This document shows positions 29,163-37,681 of a stretch of 64,000 nucleotides of DNA, in pieces. The DNA is taken from positions 991,117 through 1,055,116 of the forward strand of contig JAHRYM010000001.1 in NCBI GenBank assembly GCA_020622085.1, given 5' to 3'. This DNA comes from Paracoccaceae bacterium. GTDB lineage: Bacteria > Pseudomonadota > Alphaproteobacteria > Rhodobacterales > Rhodobacteraceae. The notes beneath the pieces were generated by a model that saw nothing but the letters and a program-made list of their open reading frames with translations, was not told where the DNA came from and made no database searches. Every line of letters begins with the position of its first letter. Within the stretch, counting starts at the first letter, position 1. The position numbers and the translations under genes are program-made.

Positions 29163-29804
29163 TCAGGCCGGCGTCAGCGTCCGGCGAAAGGCGATTTCAC
29201 CCTCGATCACGAAGCACAGCATCCGGTCGCCTGCGGCCACCGCGTCGCGTTCGCGGTAAGCCGCCAGCAGGCTGCGCTGTCCGGCCAGGATCACCGGCAG
29301 CACCTCTTCCTGCTGCATGGTGATCAGGCGCACGTTCTGCACCTGGACGAAGTAGCGCCGGATCGCCTGCGCCAGCGTCCGGTTCGACACCACCGAGAGC
29401 CAGGCGTTTCGAAAGATTTCGGAGGCGGTAAACAGCGCCGGCCCGTCCCTGGCCGCGAGGGCTGCGGCGCCATCCGTGACCGCGCGTTCCATCACGGCAA
29501 GGGCGGCATCGGTGATGCCTTGCGCGGCAAGGGCTGCGGCACGAGGCTCCAGCAGGCGGCGCAGTTCGAACACTTCAAGAATTTCCTCGGGGCCAAGCCG
29601 CGGCAGGACGAAGCCGCGGGTGGTCGGCACCAGATAGCCTTCGGTCGCAAGCCGCATCAGCGCATCGCGCGCCGGCATCCGGGATGAGCCCAGTTCGGCC
29701 GCGACCATGACATCGACAAACCGATCGTCCAGTCCGAAAGCCCCCGACCGGATGCGCTGGATCAGGTTGTCATAGATACGGTCGCGCAGGTTTTGTCTGG
29801 TCAT
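29163..29804 (-). CDS. GntR family regulator, FCD subfamily
   Basis: 213-residue regulator with an N-terminal GntR winged helix (LRDRIYDNLIQRIRSGAFGLDDRFVDVMVAAELGSSRMPARDALMRLATEGYLV) and a helical FCD ligand-binding domain (EILEVFELRRLLEPRAAALAAQGITDAAL...). It is divergent from the substrate-binding protein gene, and two TGTATAC-centred sites lie in the shared intergenic region. It probably controls the downstream uptake/catabolic genes, releasing DNA when a small carboxylate or amino-acid derivative binds. Confidence 0.92.
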   Translation of the reverse strand: MTRQNLRDRIYDNLIQRIRSGAFGLDDRFVDVMVAAELGSSRMPARDALMRLATEGYLVPTTRGFVLPRLGPEEILEVFELRRLLEPRAAALAAQGITDAALAVMERAVTDGAAALAARDGPALFTASEIFRNAWLSVVSNRTLAQAIRRYFVQVQNVRLITMQQEEVLPVILAGQRSLLAAYRERDAVAAGDRMLCFVIEGEIAFRRTLTPA

Positions 29805-30005
29805 GGAAAATCTGTATACGGTTTTTCCGGTGAGTATCCACGGAATCTGCGTGAATAATCAATAAGTATCGGGTTCTCGGCGTAAAGCCAAATGGTTGAA
29901 GTTCAAAATTTCTCTTGATCTGTATACATTTGTTCCGCAAGATTTTCGTAGAAGCGAGTCACTGCGCCGGAATCCAAGACTCGCCGTTCAGCAGAGAGGT
30001 TGCCA
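29805..30005. promoter_or_regulatory. GntR operator/promoter region
   Basis: This 200-base spacer is clearly AT-richer than its surroundings. CTGTATACG (29812-29820) and CTGTATACAT (29920-29929) share the palindrome core GTATAC, matching the NTNGTNNACNAN form bound by FCD GntR proteins. One copy lies next to each divergent start, which suits autoregulation plus control of the operon. Confidence 0.65.
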
Positions 30006-30803
30006 ATGATGAAGATGACCCGCCGCGCCGCGCTAGGCCTTGCCGTGGCGCTGACGCTGCCGATTGCCGCCCATGCGCAAGATCCGCTTCGTGTCGGTTC
30101 CTACCCCGCCAACCCGCCCTGGGAGACGAAGACCGAATCCGGCGGCTTCGAAGGTTTCGAGGTCGATATCGTCAACGAGATCGCCAAGCGCATGGGCACC
30201 ACCGCCCGGATCGAGGGGATGGATTTCAAGGCGCTGTTCGTGGCTTCTGCCTCGGGGCGGGTCGACGCGGTGATTTCGTCGCTGACCATCACCAACGAGC
30301 GGCTGGAAAGCCAGTCCTTCACCCAGCCCTATTTCGAGGGCGCACTGGGGATAGGCGTCAAGGAGGGTTCGGACATCGCCTCGGTCGAAGGGCTGAAGGG
30401 CAAGACCGTGGGTTCGGTCGCGACATCCTTCCCCGAGAACTGGCTGAAAGAGCGCGCGGGCGAGATCGGCTATGCCGAATACAAGAGCTATGACACCACT
30501 TCCAACATGCTGACCGACCTGATGAACGGCCGGATCGACGCGGCGGTGAACGATGTCGTCGGGCTGCGCTATGCCTTTACCCAGATGCAGGGGCTCAAGG
30601 TCGGGGCCGAGATCGTCACCGGCGAGAAATTCGCCATGATGATGCCCAAGGGCTCGGACAAGCTGGAACAGGTCAACCAGATCATCTCCGACATGAAGAC
30701 CGACGGCACCATGGCCGCGATCTATGAAAAGTGGATGGGCGTGGCGCCGCGCGAGGGTGGCTATGCCCTCACGCCGATGCCGGTTCCGACCTCGGCCGAG
30801 TGA
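30006..30803 (+). CDS. Amino-acid ABC substrate-binding protein (family 3)
   Basis: 265-residue periplasmic protein with a signal peptide (MMKMTRRAALGLAVALTLPIAAHAQ). The SBP_bac_3 pattern is seen: PLRVGSYPANPPWETKTESGGFEGFEVDIVNEIAKRMG, ISSLTITNERLESQSFTQPY, LKGKTVGSVATSFPENWL and the C-terminal MKTDGTMAAIYEKWMG. AGAGG upstream supports the ATG at 30006. It pairs with the permease at 32044. The ligand is likely a polar or modified amino acid. Confidence 0.9.
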   Translation: MMKMTRRAALGLAVALTLPIAAHAQDPLRVGSYPANPPWETKTESGGFEGFEVDIVNEIAKRMGTTARIEGMDFKALFVASASGRVDAVISSLTITNERLESQSFTQPYFEGALGIGVKEGSDIASVEGLKGKTVGSVATSFPENWLKERAGEIGYAEYKSYDTTSNMLTDLMNGRIDAAVNDVVGLRYAFTQMQGLKVGAEIVTGEKFAMMMPKGSDKLEQVNQIISDMKTDGTMAAIYEKWMGVAPREGGYALTPMPVPTSAE

Positions 30804-30854
30804 GCCCTCCTGCGGGCGGCCCCCCGGCCGCCCGATCCTGCTGGAACCCGTGCC

Positions 30855-31289
30855 ATGCCCCATGCCCACCTTGCCTCGGCGCGAGTCGACGCCCCGGCCG
30901 ACTTCACTTTCGCACAGCTCTCCGACGGCAGCCGTCTCGGACGCTGGGCGCTGGGCTCGATGGACCTCGTGCCTGCGGGCGAACCCGGGCTCTGGCGTGG
31001 CGTCTCGCTGTTCGACGGCTCTCCGGCCGAGGTGGAGATCCGCCCGCATCCGGCGCTTGGCCTGATCGACTTCCACCTTGGTCCCGCCGGCGCGCGGGTG
31101 CCTCGCGTCTCGATCCGCGTCACGCCGGGGCCCGACTGGGGCCTGCCCGAGGGAAGCTGCCTTGTGGCGATGACCACCTGGCGCGCGGGCTGGATGGACG
31201 ATGCCCGCTGGCAGCGGACCCGCACCACGCACGAGCTTGAGGCCCTGCTGTTCAAGGCCCAGATCGAGACCGAATGGGCCGCGCGATGA
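30855..31289 (+). CDS. SRPBCC-like hypothetical protein
   Basis: 144 residues, no signal peptide. The start ADFTFAQLSDGSRLGRWALGSMDLVPAGEPGLWRGVSLFDG and the end MDDARWQRTRTTHELEALLFKAQIETEW follow the helix-grip START/SRPBCC pattern, suggesting a small-molecule binding or catalytic pocket. The assignment is by shape only. It overlaps the next gene through ATGA and sits inside the GntR-controlled operon. Confidence 0.6.
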   Translation: MPHAHLASARVDAPADFTFAQLSDGSRLGRWALGSMDLVPAGEPGLWRGVSLFDGSPAEVEIRPHPALGLIDFHLGPAGARVPRVSIRVTPGPDWGLPEGSCLVAMTTWRAGWMDDARWQRTRTTHELEALLFKAQIETEWAAR

Positions 31290-32047
31290 CCCCCGCCGCA
31301 TGGCGCGCCCGCTTCCGCGCCGGAGAGCAGCGCCAGACGGCGGCGCTGTGTCCCGGCTTCGCGCAGGCCAACATGGCCTTCATCCCGGCCGAGGCCGCCG
31401 ACGAGTTCGAGGCCTTCCTGCGCGCCAATCCCGCCGCCTGCCCGCTGCTGGCGCGGGGTCGGCCGGGCGATCCGACGCTGCCGCAACTGGGCGATTTCGA
31501 CCTGCGCCACGACCTGCCGCTTTACCGCCTGTTCCGCGACGGCCAGCCCTGCGACCGGGTGCCGGACATCGCCGGCGACTGGCGCGCGGACCTGGTGCCC
31601 TTCGCCATCGGCTGTTCCCTGACCTTCGAGGCCGATCTGGTCGCCGTGGGCGTCGCCCTGCGCTGCCATGCGCCGGGGGTCAGTTGCTCGGCCTTCGACA
31701 CGGCGATCCCGAACCGGCCGGCGGGGCGGTTCGGCGGCAATCTCGTCGTCTCGATGCGGGCGATCCGCGCCGATCAGGCGGCGCTTGCCGATGCCGTGAC
31801 CCGCGCCCATCCGCAGGCGCATGGCGCGCCGGTCCACCTTGGCGACCCGCAGGCGATCGGCGTCGACCTCTCGCGCCCGATCGACGGGCTGGGGCTGACC
31901 GACATCGGCTTGGGCGAAGTGGCGATGTTCTGGGCCTGCGGCGTGACGATGGAGCGCGCGATCACCTCGGCCCGGCTGCCCTTTGCCATCACCCATGCAC
32001 CCGGCCATATGCTCATTACCGACTTGCCCGCCGGAGAGATGCCATGA
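31286..32047 (+). CDS. DUF1445 putative hydro-lyase / D-glutamate cyclase-like
   Basis: 253-residue member of the YcsI/DUF1445 family, whose mammalian relative is D-glutamate cyclase. Seen motifs: CPGFAQANMAFIPAEAADEFEAFLRANPAACPLL, PFAIGCSLTFEADL, and a C-terminal FWACGVTMERAITSARLPFAITHAPGHMLITD, which is the family hallmark. The ATG at 31286 overlaps the preceding stop, and its own stop overlaps the permease start. It suggests that the imported compound is a (D-)glutamate-like or cyclised amino acid, though that is inference. Confidence 0.85.
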   Translation: MTPAAWRARFRAGEQRQTAALCPGFAQANMAFIPAEAADEFEAFLRANPAACPLLARGRPGDPTLPQLGDFDLRHDLPLYRLFRDGQPCDRVPDIAGDWRADLVPFAIGCSLTFEADLVAVGVALRCHAPGVSCSAFDTAIPNRPAGRFGGNLVVSMRAIRADQAALADAVTRAHPQAHGAPVHLGDPQAIGVDLSRPIDGLGLTDIGLGEVAMFWACGVTMERAITSARLPFAITHAPGHMLITDLPAGEMP

Positions 32048-32718
32048 ACGCCGTCGACATCTTCTTCAACGCCGACGTGCTGGCCCGCGCCTTCCCGATC
32101 CTGTTGCGCGGGCTGGGCATGACGCTGCTCCTGGGCTTCACCGCCATCCTGCTTGGCACCGCGCTTGGCGTCGGGATCGCCCTGCTGCGGCTTTACGGGC
32201 CGCGCCCGCTGCGCCTTGTCGCCATCCTCTACACCGACCTGATGCGCGCCATGCCGGTGCTGGTGGTGCTGATCCTGATCTATTACGCGCTGCCCTTCGC
32301 CGGGATCGTGCTGTCCTCCTTCGCCGCGGCCGCCATCGCGCTGTCGCTGGTCCTGGGCGCCTATACCGCCGAGGTGATGCGCGCGGGCCTGCAGGCGGTG
32401 CCGCGTGGCCAGTCCGAGGCCGCGGCGGCGCTTGGCCTGGGCTTCTGGCTGACGATGCGCAAGGTGATCCTGCCGCAGGCGGTGCGGCTGGTGATCCCGC
32501 CGCATGCCTCGAACTGCGTCAGCATCATCAAGGACACCTCGCTTGCCTCGGTCGTGGCGATGACCGACCTGCTGAAACAGGCCACCGATGCGCAGGCGCT
32601 GTTCGCCAACCCCTCGCCGCTGATCGGTGCCGCACTGATCTATGTGGCGATCCTCTGGCCGCTGGTGCGGCTGACCGGCTGGCTGGAGCACCGCTTCCAG
32701 CGCGCCTACCAACGGTAA
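32044..32718 (+). CDS. Amino-acid ABC transporter permease
   Basis: 224-residue inner-membrane permease of the His/Glu/Gln/Arg family. GMTLLLGFTAILLGTALGVGIALLRLYGPRPLRLVAILYTDLMRAMPVLVVLILIYYALP is typical, and the EAA loop is GQSEAAAALGLGFWLTMRKVILPQAVRLVIPPHASNCVSIIKDTSL. Start overlaps the DUF1445 stop. Only one permease gene is present, so a homodimer is likely. No ATPase gene is in the operon. Confidence 0.92.
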   Translation: MNAVDIFFNADVLARAFPILLRGLGMTLLLGFTAILLGTALGVGIALLRLYGPRPLRLVAILYTDLMRAMPVLVVLILIYYALPFAGIVLSSFAAAAIALSLVLGAYTAEVMRAGLQAVPRGQSEAAAALGLGFWLTMRKVILPQAVRLVIPPHASNCVSIIKDTSLASVVAMTDLLKQATDAQALFANPSPLIGAALIYVAILWPLVRLTGWLEHRFQRAYQR

Positions 32719-32723
32719 GAACC

Positions 32724-33842
32724 ATGCAAGACGCCTATTTCCTGTATCACTCCATCGGCCAGTATCCCGGCAAGACGGCCGACCTCTCCCGCGCCATGGC
32801 GGACTTCGCCGCGGTCTGGGGCGCGACAAACGATGCGCAATGGGACTGGCTGCTGCCCCGCCGCGCAGCCTTCATCGACCGCTGGCGCGCGATCCTGAAC
32901 GCGCCCGAAGGCAGCGTCACCACGGCCGAAAACGTCACGCAGGCGGTGCACATGATCCTGACCGCCCTGCCGCCCGAACGGTTGCGCGGCAAGCGGGTGC
33001 TGATCGCGGCCGATTGCTTTCCGTCGAACCATTTCCTGCTGACCGGATTGCAGGAACGGCTTGGCTTCACGCTGGACACCGTGCCGATGCGGCAGGGCGC
33101 TTCCTGGGTCGAGGACGAGGATTTTGCGGCTCAGTGGGGGCCGGACGTGGCGGTGGCACTGCTCACATGGGTGTCCTCCACCACCTCGAGCCGGATCGAC
33201 CTGCCGGCGCTGGTTGCCCATGGCCGGCGGATGGGCAGCCTTGTGGGCGTGGACATCACCCAGGGCGCGGGGCTTCTGCCCTTTGACGTGATGGCGCCGA
33301 AAGTCGATTTCACGGTCACCACCAGCCTCAAATGGATGTGCGGCACGCCCGGAGCGGGCATCCTGCATGTCGCACCGCACCTGATCGCCGACTGCACGCC
33401 AGAGTTGCGCGGCTGGTTCAGCCAGCCCGATCCGTTCAACTGGGCGCTCGACCGCTTTGCCTTGGCCCCCGATATCCGCCGCTTCGACAATGGCACGCCG
33501 GGCTGCATGGCCGCGATCGCCTCGCTTCCGGCGCTGGACTGGCACGCCGCGCAGGACCATGCCGCGATCCTTGCCGGCAACCGCCGCCAGACCGCGCGGC
33601 TGATGGCGGCGGCGCGCGAGCTGGGGCTGGATCTGGTGACGCCGCTTGCCGAGGCGCGGCGCGGCGGTTCGGTCATGCTGCGCCTGCCGGGCCCGGCCGC
33701 GCCGGTCGTGACCCTCCTGCGCGGGATAGGGATCTCGACCGACGGGCGTGGCAACATCCTGCGCGCCTCGCCCGGGGTGGTGACGACCGATGCCGGGGTC
33801 GAGGCCCTTGTCGAAGGTCTGGCCCGCCACGCCCGTCAGTGA
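32724..33842 (+). CDS. Class V aminotransferase / kynureninase-like PLP enzyme
   Basis: 372 residues from the ATG at 32724 (MQDAYFLYHSIGQYPGKTADLSRAMADF). PLP fold type I features: VTTAENVTQAVHMILTAL, ALLTWVSSTTSSRIDLPALVAHGRRMGSLVGVDITQGAGLLPFDV with the cofactor aspartate, and VTTSLKWMCGTPGAG with the Schiff-base lysine. Overall it is most like kynureninases and cysteine desulfurase-like lyases, but the substrate is not deducible. It ends the GntR operon six bases after the permease. Confidence 0.82.
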   Translation: MQDAYFLYHSIGQYPGKTADLSRAMADFAAVWGATNDAQWDWLLPRRAAFIDRWRAILNAPEGSVTTAENVTQAVHMILTALPPERLRGKRVLIAADCFPSNHFLLTGLQERLGFTLDTVPMRQGASWVEDEDFAAQWGPDVAVALLTWVSSTTSSRIDLPALVAHGRRMGSLVGVDITQGAGLLPFDVMAPKVDFTVTTSLKWMCGTPGAGILHVAPHLIADCTPELRGWFSQPDPFNWALDRFALAPDIRRFDNGTPGCMAAIASLPALDWHAAQDHAAILAGNRRQTARLMAAARELGLDLVTPLAEARRGGSVMLRLPGPAAPVVTLLRGIGISTDGRGNILRASPGVVTTDAGVEALVEGLARHARQ

Positions 33843-33893
33843 CGCCGCATGGGCGAGACGCCCCCGGCCATGATCCCCAGGCGCACTCCACTT

Positions 33894-33911
33894 CATGCGC
33901 ATCTGCGCATG
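33894..33911. promoter_or_regulatory. Inverted repeat, candidate operator
   Basis: CATGCGCA-TC-TGCGCATG is a perfect 8-bp inverted repeat 52 bases after the preceding stop. No T-run follows, so a protein-binding site is more likely than a terminator. Confidence 0.4.
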
Positions 33912-34034
33912 GGCGGGGGATGCGCGCCGTGATCGGAATCAAGCGGATGGGGAAATCGACCCGGATGCCGCCGGGGATTCACTGGATCTGCCGCCATGAT
34001 TGCGCCATTCGGGCGATGCAACGGAATTGCGCAG

Positions 34035-34051
34035 CCAAACCGACCGTTTGG
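34035..34051. promoter_or_regulatory. Inverted repeat, candidate operator
   Basis: CCAAAC-CGACC-GTTTGG is a perfect 6-bp inverted repeat about 175 bases upstream of the fusion gene start. Confidence 0.4.
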
Positions 34052-34225
34052 CGCACTGGATCCGGATCGCGCTGGCGGGCCAGACTCTGCAGGCACCGAC
34101 GCATTGATCGCCAGAAACGTCGAAATTGCACCCTTCCAGTCGGGCCGCCCGCAATAAAGGAAGTCTTGACCCCGCGACATATGTTGCGAGTGGTGTGCGC
34201 TTTTTTCATGGAAGGACCAGCCCGA

Positions 34226-37201
34226 ATGTCGAACAAGGATCTTCTTATCAAGCAGCGTCAGGCGTCCATCGATGCGACGAAGGCCGGCGCGCCCGCCCGC
34301 ACGGGCAACCCGTTCTTTGGCGTTGGCCCGATCACCGACGGCGCCGCCGACGAAGCCGACAGCCGCATGCTCAAGTTCGAGTTCGAACATTGGCTGGAAA
34401 CGAACTACCGCAAGCTTGACGACAAGGGCCGCGATCTTGGCCCCTTCACGGTGGCCGAAATCGGGCGCTCGATGCACCGCGGCTATCCGGCGGACAAGTT
34501 CCTGCTGGACATGATGCGCGAAATCCATCGCTATTTCGAATTCCCCAAGGCCAACAAGATGGCCGTGGGCCTGGGCGGCGGGCATTCGGGCTTTACGGCC
34601 TGCGCGCTGCACCTGATCACGACGAACGACCCCGATCAGCGGATTTTCGTCGATACGCTGCGCCCCGAATCTGACGCCGCCAAGTCATCGGGTTTCTTCC
34701 GCCAGTCCTGGGGCGCGCAGATCATCGAGATGATGCGCTATGCCCGCAACGGTGATGAATCCCGGGTCCACTTCGCCAAGGAAGAGGGCGTGGTCCCCTC
34801 GGCTGCCGAACTGGCGAAGCTGGGCATCAAGCTTTTCGTCGGCGTCGGCCATGAAACGACGGGTGCCAGCACCTATTCGACCCGCGACGTGAAGGAGCTT
34901 CTTGCCTGGATCGACATGAACCCGGCAGAGCATCACGTCGTGCTCGACGCCACCTCGATGCTGGGCGCGATGCCCTGGGGCGAAGACCTGGTGCGCGAAG
35001 TCACGACCAAGTGCTGCATGTTCATGCCCTTCCAGAAGGCGATCGGCGGCATTTCGGGCTATTTCATCGTCTCGTTCACCCCGGCGGCGCTGGCGCTGGT
35101 CGAGGCCAACCAGCAGAATCCGTCCTGGGCCATTCCGCGCCAGCTGAAGATCGCGGCGCCGCTTGACCCCAAGATGCCGCTGACAGGCGCGCGCACCGTG
35201 AACGTCGGCCCGATCTATGATCCGGCGCAGAACAAGATGCTGGGCGGCGTGATCAACACCTTCTCGACCCTTGCCTTCGCGGAAACCACCTTCGGCCTTC
35301 TGCGCGCGGAAAAGCGCATCGGTTCGATCAGCGACCTGAACGCCCGTTCGGTCCGGAACCGCGACGCGGTCAACGCCTGGGTTGCGGCGCACCCGCTCTT
35401 TGATCTTGGCGTCTCGGACCCCGATTACCGTGGCGCCGCCGTGACGCTTCTGAAGGTCACCGACCCGGATATCACCGATCCGGGCATCCACGCGCGCATC
35501 GTCGCCTATTCAAAGGCGATCCTGTCCTATGACGGTGTCACCCATCCGAACGGCAGCTACGAGCCCGGCCTTGACGTGGCGCGCTACATCAACGCCTTCC
35601 CCGGCACGCCCGGCGACTACCGCGCCTGGATCGGTGGCATCCGCCCGGCCGAGGATGTTCCGGCGTTCCTTGACAACCTGGAATATGCCTACCACCGCGC
35701 CAAGATCGCCGTGCTGGAAGAAGAGCTGGCCAAGCTGGGCGTGACCTTCGACCCCGAAGCGGCCGCAGATGCGAACCGCCGGATGGACGACTCGAACCGC
35801 GCCTACAAGGTTCTGATCTGCGATCGCGTCGGGCTGAAGTTCGACGCGAACGGCCAACCGGATCATTCCGAGGTCAAGGCCTATGTCGCGTCGAAAGACG
35901 GCGTCTTCCACGAAGGGCCGCTGGGCGACGAAAGCGCGCTTGAAAAGGGCAAGATCCACTTCTTCTATGTGCCTGACATCTCGACCGAATCCGAGATCAT
36001 GGCGGTTGCGGGCAAGGGCCAGTATGACGCGGTGATAGCGGCCGCGACCTTCCTGCCCAAGGCGTCGGTCTTCAGGCTGGGCGGCGTCCGCATCGGTGCT
36101 GGCACCGGCAACATGGGGTCCGACAGCTGGGGCGGCGGCAATGGCCTGGGTGGCGAGGCGGCGCTGATGAACACGCCCAGCTTCAACAGCCGCGCAACCG
36201 CGCAGATGGCGATGAAGGCGCTTGTGAAGGTGGCCCCCGATCTGCCGGTTGACAGGATGCACGCCCTGACGGCGGCGGGGCAGTTCGACACCGGTCGCAA
36301 TCTGCGCGAATTCCCGACCGAAAAGCTGGAAGGCAAGACCATCGCGATCTTCGGCTATGGCAACATCGGCCGCGAAGTCGCCAAGCTGGCGGCTGCCTTC
36401 GGGATGAAGGTCCGCGTCTTTGCCCGTCCGCATCACAAGGACTGGATCGAATCGGAAGGCTTCACCCATGCCGCGACCAAGGAGGACGCCGCCCGTGGCG
36501 CTGATGTCCTGTCGCTGCACACCGGCCTTGGTGCCCTGAACGCCGAAACTGGCAAATACGCGAATGCGGGCTTCATCGGAGACAGCGTGTTCGCCGTCGT
36601 CAACAAGGGGGCAATCCTTCTGAACTACGACCGCGGCGAAGGTGTTGACGCCGAGGCTCTGGACCGCGCCCTTGCGTCGGGCCAGATCCGCCATGCGGCG
36701 ATCGACGCCGACCTGTTCACCAATGCCGAAACCGGCGCGGCCTCGGGTCCGATGGTTCCCTACCTTCCGCTTGCGGCCAAGTATCCCGGTCGTCTGGAAC
36801 TTCTGCCGCACGCCGCCGCGGATACCGAACACATGAGCCGCGTCGAAGGTGCGAGGCAGGCGGTGGACCAGATCCTTGACCTGATCCAGTACAAGCGCGT
36901 GGTGAACCTGAAAGGCGATCTGCCCGCAGGCTACACCTTCGGCGGTGCCAGGACTGTGCCTGGCGTCGGAGGCGCGACGGCGCGCGATGTGGCGAGCCTT
37001 GCCGGCGATGCCGCCGACCTGACCGCCGCCCGCGCCGCCGCAGAAGAGGTCGCGGCCATCCTCGGTTCACTCGCCACGGCAACAGACGCCGGTCGTCAGG
37101 CGATCCTCATCGAACGCTACGGCAAGGTGCTGCTGAAGGCCGCCAACACGCAAACCACGCTTCTGCGCAAGCACGGCCTAGAAGGCCCCTTTCAGGGCTG
37201 A
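34226..37201 (+). CDS. Phosphoserine aminotransferase-like / D-2-hydroxyacid dehydrogenase fusion
   Basis: 991-residue two-enzyme polypeptide; ATG at 34226 (MSNKDLLIKQRQASIDATKAG) follows AAGGA. Residues ~1-520 are a class V PLP domain: GLGGGHSGFTACALHL, VLDATSMLGAMPWG (cofactor aspartate) and FMPFQKAIGGISG with probable Schiff-base Lys271, closest to phosphoserine aminotransferases. Residues ~525-960 are a D-isomer 2-hydroxyacid dehydrogenase: NAD loop GKTIAIFGYGNIGREVAKLAAAFG (near 709), LLNYDRGEGVDAEALDRAL, and the catalytic histidine in LLPHAAADTEHMSRVEGA (near 862). One protein could therefore couple the SerA-like oxidation and SerC-like transamination. True substrates are unknown. It appears monocistronic and ends at a strong terminator. 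Confidence 0.85.
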   Translation: MSNKDLLIKQRQASIDATKAGAPARTGNPFFGVGPITDGAADEADSRMLKFEFEHWLETNYRKLDDKGRDLGPFTVAEIGRSMHRGYPADKFLLDMMREIHRYFEFPKANKMAVGLGGGHSGFTACALHLITTNDPDQRIFVDTLRPESDAAKSSGFFRQSWGAQIIEMMRYARNGDESRVHFAKEEGVVPSAAELAKLGIKLFVGVGHETTGASTYSTRDVKELLAWIDMNPAEHHVVLDATSMLGAMPWGEDLVREVTTKCCMFMPFQKAIGGISGYFIVSFTPAALALVEANQQNPSWAIPRQLKIAAPLDPKMPLTGARTVNVGPIYDPAQNKMLGGVINTFSTLAFAETTFGLLRAEKRIGSISDLNARSVRNRDAVNAWVAAHPLFDLGVSDPDYRGAAVTLLKVTDPDITDPGIHARIVAYSKAILSYDGVTHPNGSYEPGLDVARYINAFPGTPGDYRAWIGGIRPAEDVPAFLDNLEYAYHRAKIAVLEEELAKLGVTFDPEAAADANRRMDDSNRAYKVLICDRVGLKFDANGQPDHSEVKAYVASKDGVFHEGPLGDESALEKGKIHFFYVPDISTESEIMAVAGKGQYDAVIAAATFLPKASVFRLGGVRIGAGTGNMGSDSWGGGNGLGGEAALMNTPSFNSRATAQMAMKALVKVAPDLPVDRMHALTAAGQFDTGRNLREFPTEKLEGKTIAIFGYGNIGREVAKLAAAFGMKVRVFARPHHKDWIESEGFTHAATKEDAARGADVLSLHTGLGALNAETGKYANAGFIGDSVFAVVNKGAILLNYDRGEGVDAEALDRALASGQIRHAAIDADLFTNAETGAASGPMVPYLPLAAKYPGRLELLPHAAADTEHMSRVEGARQAVDQILDLIQYKRVVNLKGDLPAGYTFGGARTVPGVGGATARDVASLAGDAADLTAARAAAEEVAAILGSLATATDAGRQAILIERYGKVLLKAANTQTTLLRKHGLEGPFQG

Positions 37202-37218
37202 TCGACGGACATGAGCGG

Positions 37219-37254
37219 AAAAACCCGGAGGAGGCGTGCCTTCTCCGGGTTTTT
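37219..37254 (+). terminator. Rho-independent terminator after the fusion gene
   Basis: Perfect 12-bp stem AAAAACCCGGAG / CTCCGGGTTTTT with a 12-base loop; the 3' arm itself ends in five Ts. It lies 18 bases after the stop codon. Confidence 0.9.
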
Positions 37255-37370
37255 CATGCCCGGTTGCCCTATGCTGACATGCCGTTCGTTCTGGCGCCCA
37301 ACCTCTGGGCGGGGATGTCCGGCCGCGGCCAGACGCCGGGAACGCGGCGCGAACGCGTTCATGGCGACGG

Positions 37371-37681
37371 CATCGAGGTGGATACGATGTGCAGGACCGC
37401 AAGCTGGTGATCAACGAGACTGAATCCGCCTCGGTGCGACGGATCTTCGAGCGGTTCGTCGAGCTCGGCTCGGCCACAATGCTGGCGAAGGAGCGGCGGC
37501 GGGAAGGGTTCCTGCTGGGCGTCCTGCAAGCCTATGAGGCGCTGGGCGAGACGGAGCTGGCAACGCGCAAACTGGGCGATTTCCTGACGGCCCGATATGG
37601 TTCGCTTGCGGATGCCAAGGTCGCGCTGGGCGACGTTCCTGCAATCCGGCAAGCCTTTCTGGACGTTCAGCGCGATCTGGA
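37371..37681 (+). pseudogene. Chimeric remnant: recombinase-like start, HsdR-like end
   Basis: The open frame reads GGYDVQDRKLVINETESASVRRIFERFVELGSATMLAKE, which matches the middle of large serine recombinases (GYDVxxRKLVVNExEAxxVRxIF). It then changes to LLGVLQAYEALGETELATRKLGDFLTARYGSLADAKVALGDVPAIRQAFLDVQRDL, which resembles the C-terminus of type I restriction subunit R. No start, catalytic serine or helicase part is present. The frame is cut by the IS5-family element. I read it as two fused scraps of a lost mobile region; the HsdR match is from memory and less certain. Confidence 0.6.

Larger units (their letters stand above)
33843..34225 (+). other. Upstream region of the aminotransferase-dehydrogenase fusion
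   Basis: About 380 bases without a gene. It holds two perfect inverted repeats: CATGCGCA-TC-TGCGCATG (33894-33911) and CCAAAC-CGACC-GTTTGG (34035-34051). AAGGA at 34212-34216 is the ribosome binding site for the ATG at 34226. Confidence 0.65.

Noticed and set aside
31983-32723. N-terminal extension of the kynureninase-like ORF to 619 residues
   Set aside because: The extension lies in a second frame of the permease gene; the enzyme starts at the ATG at 32724.
35510-36832. 440-residue minus-strand ORF opposite the fusion gene
   Set aside because: Shadow of a high-GC coding strand: no family motifs, while the plus-strand frame has clear PLP and NAD motifs throughout.
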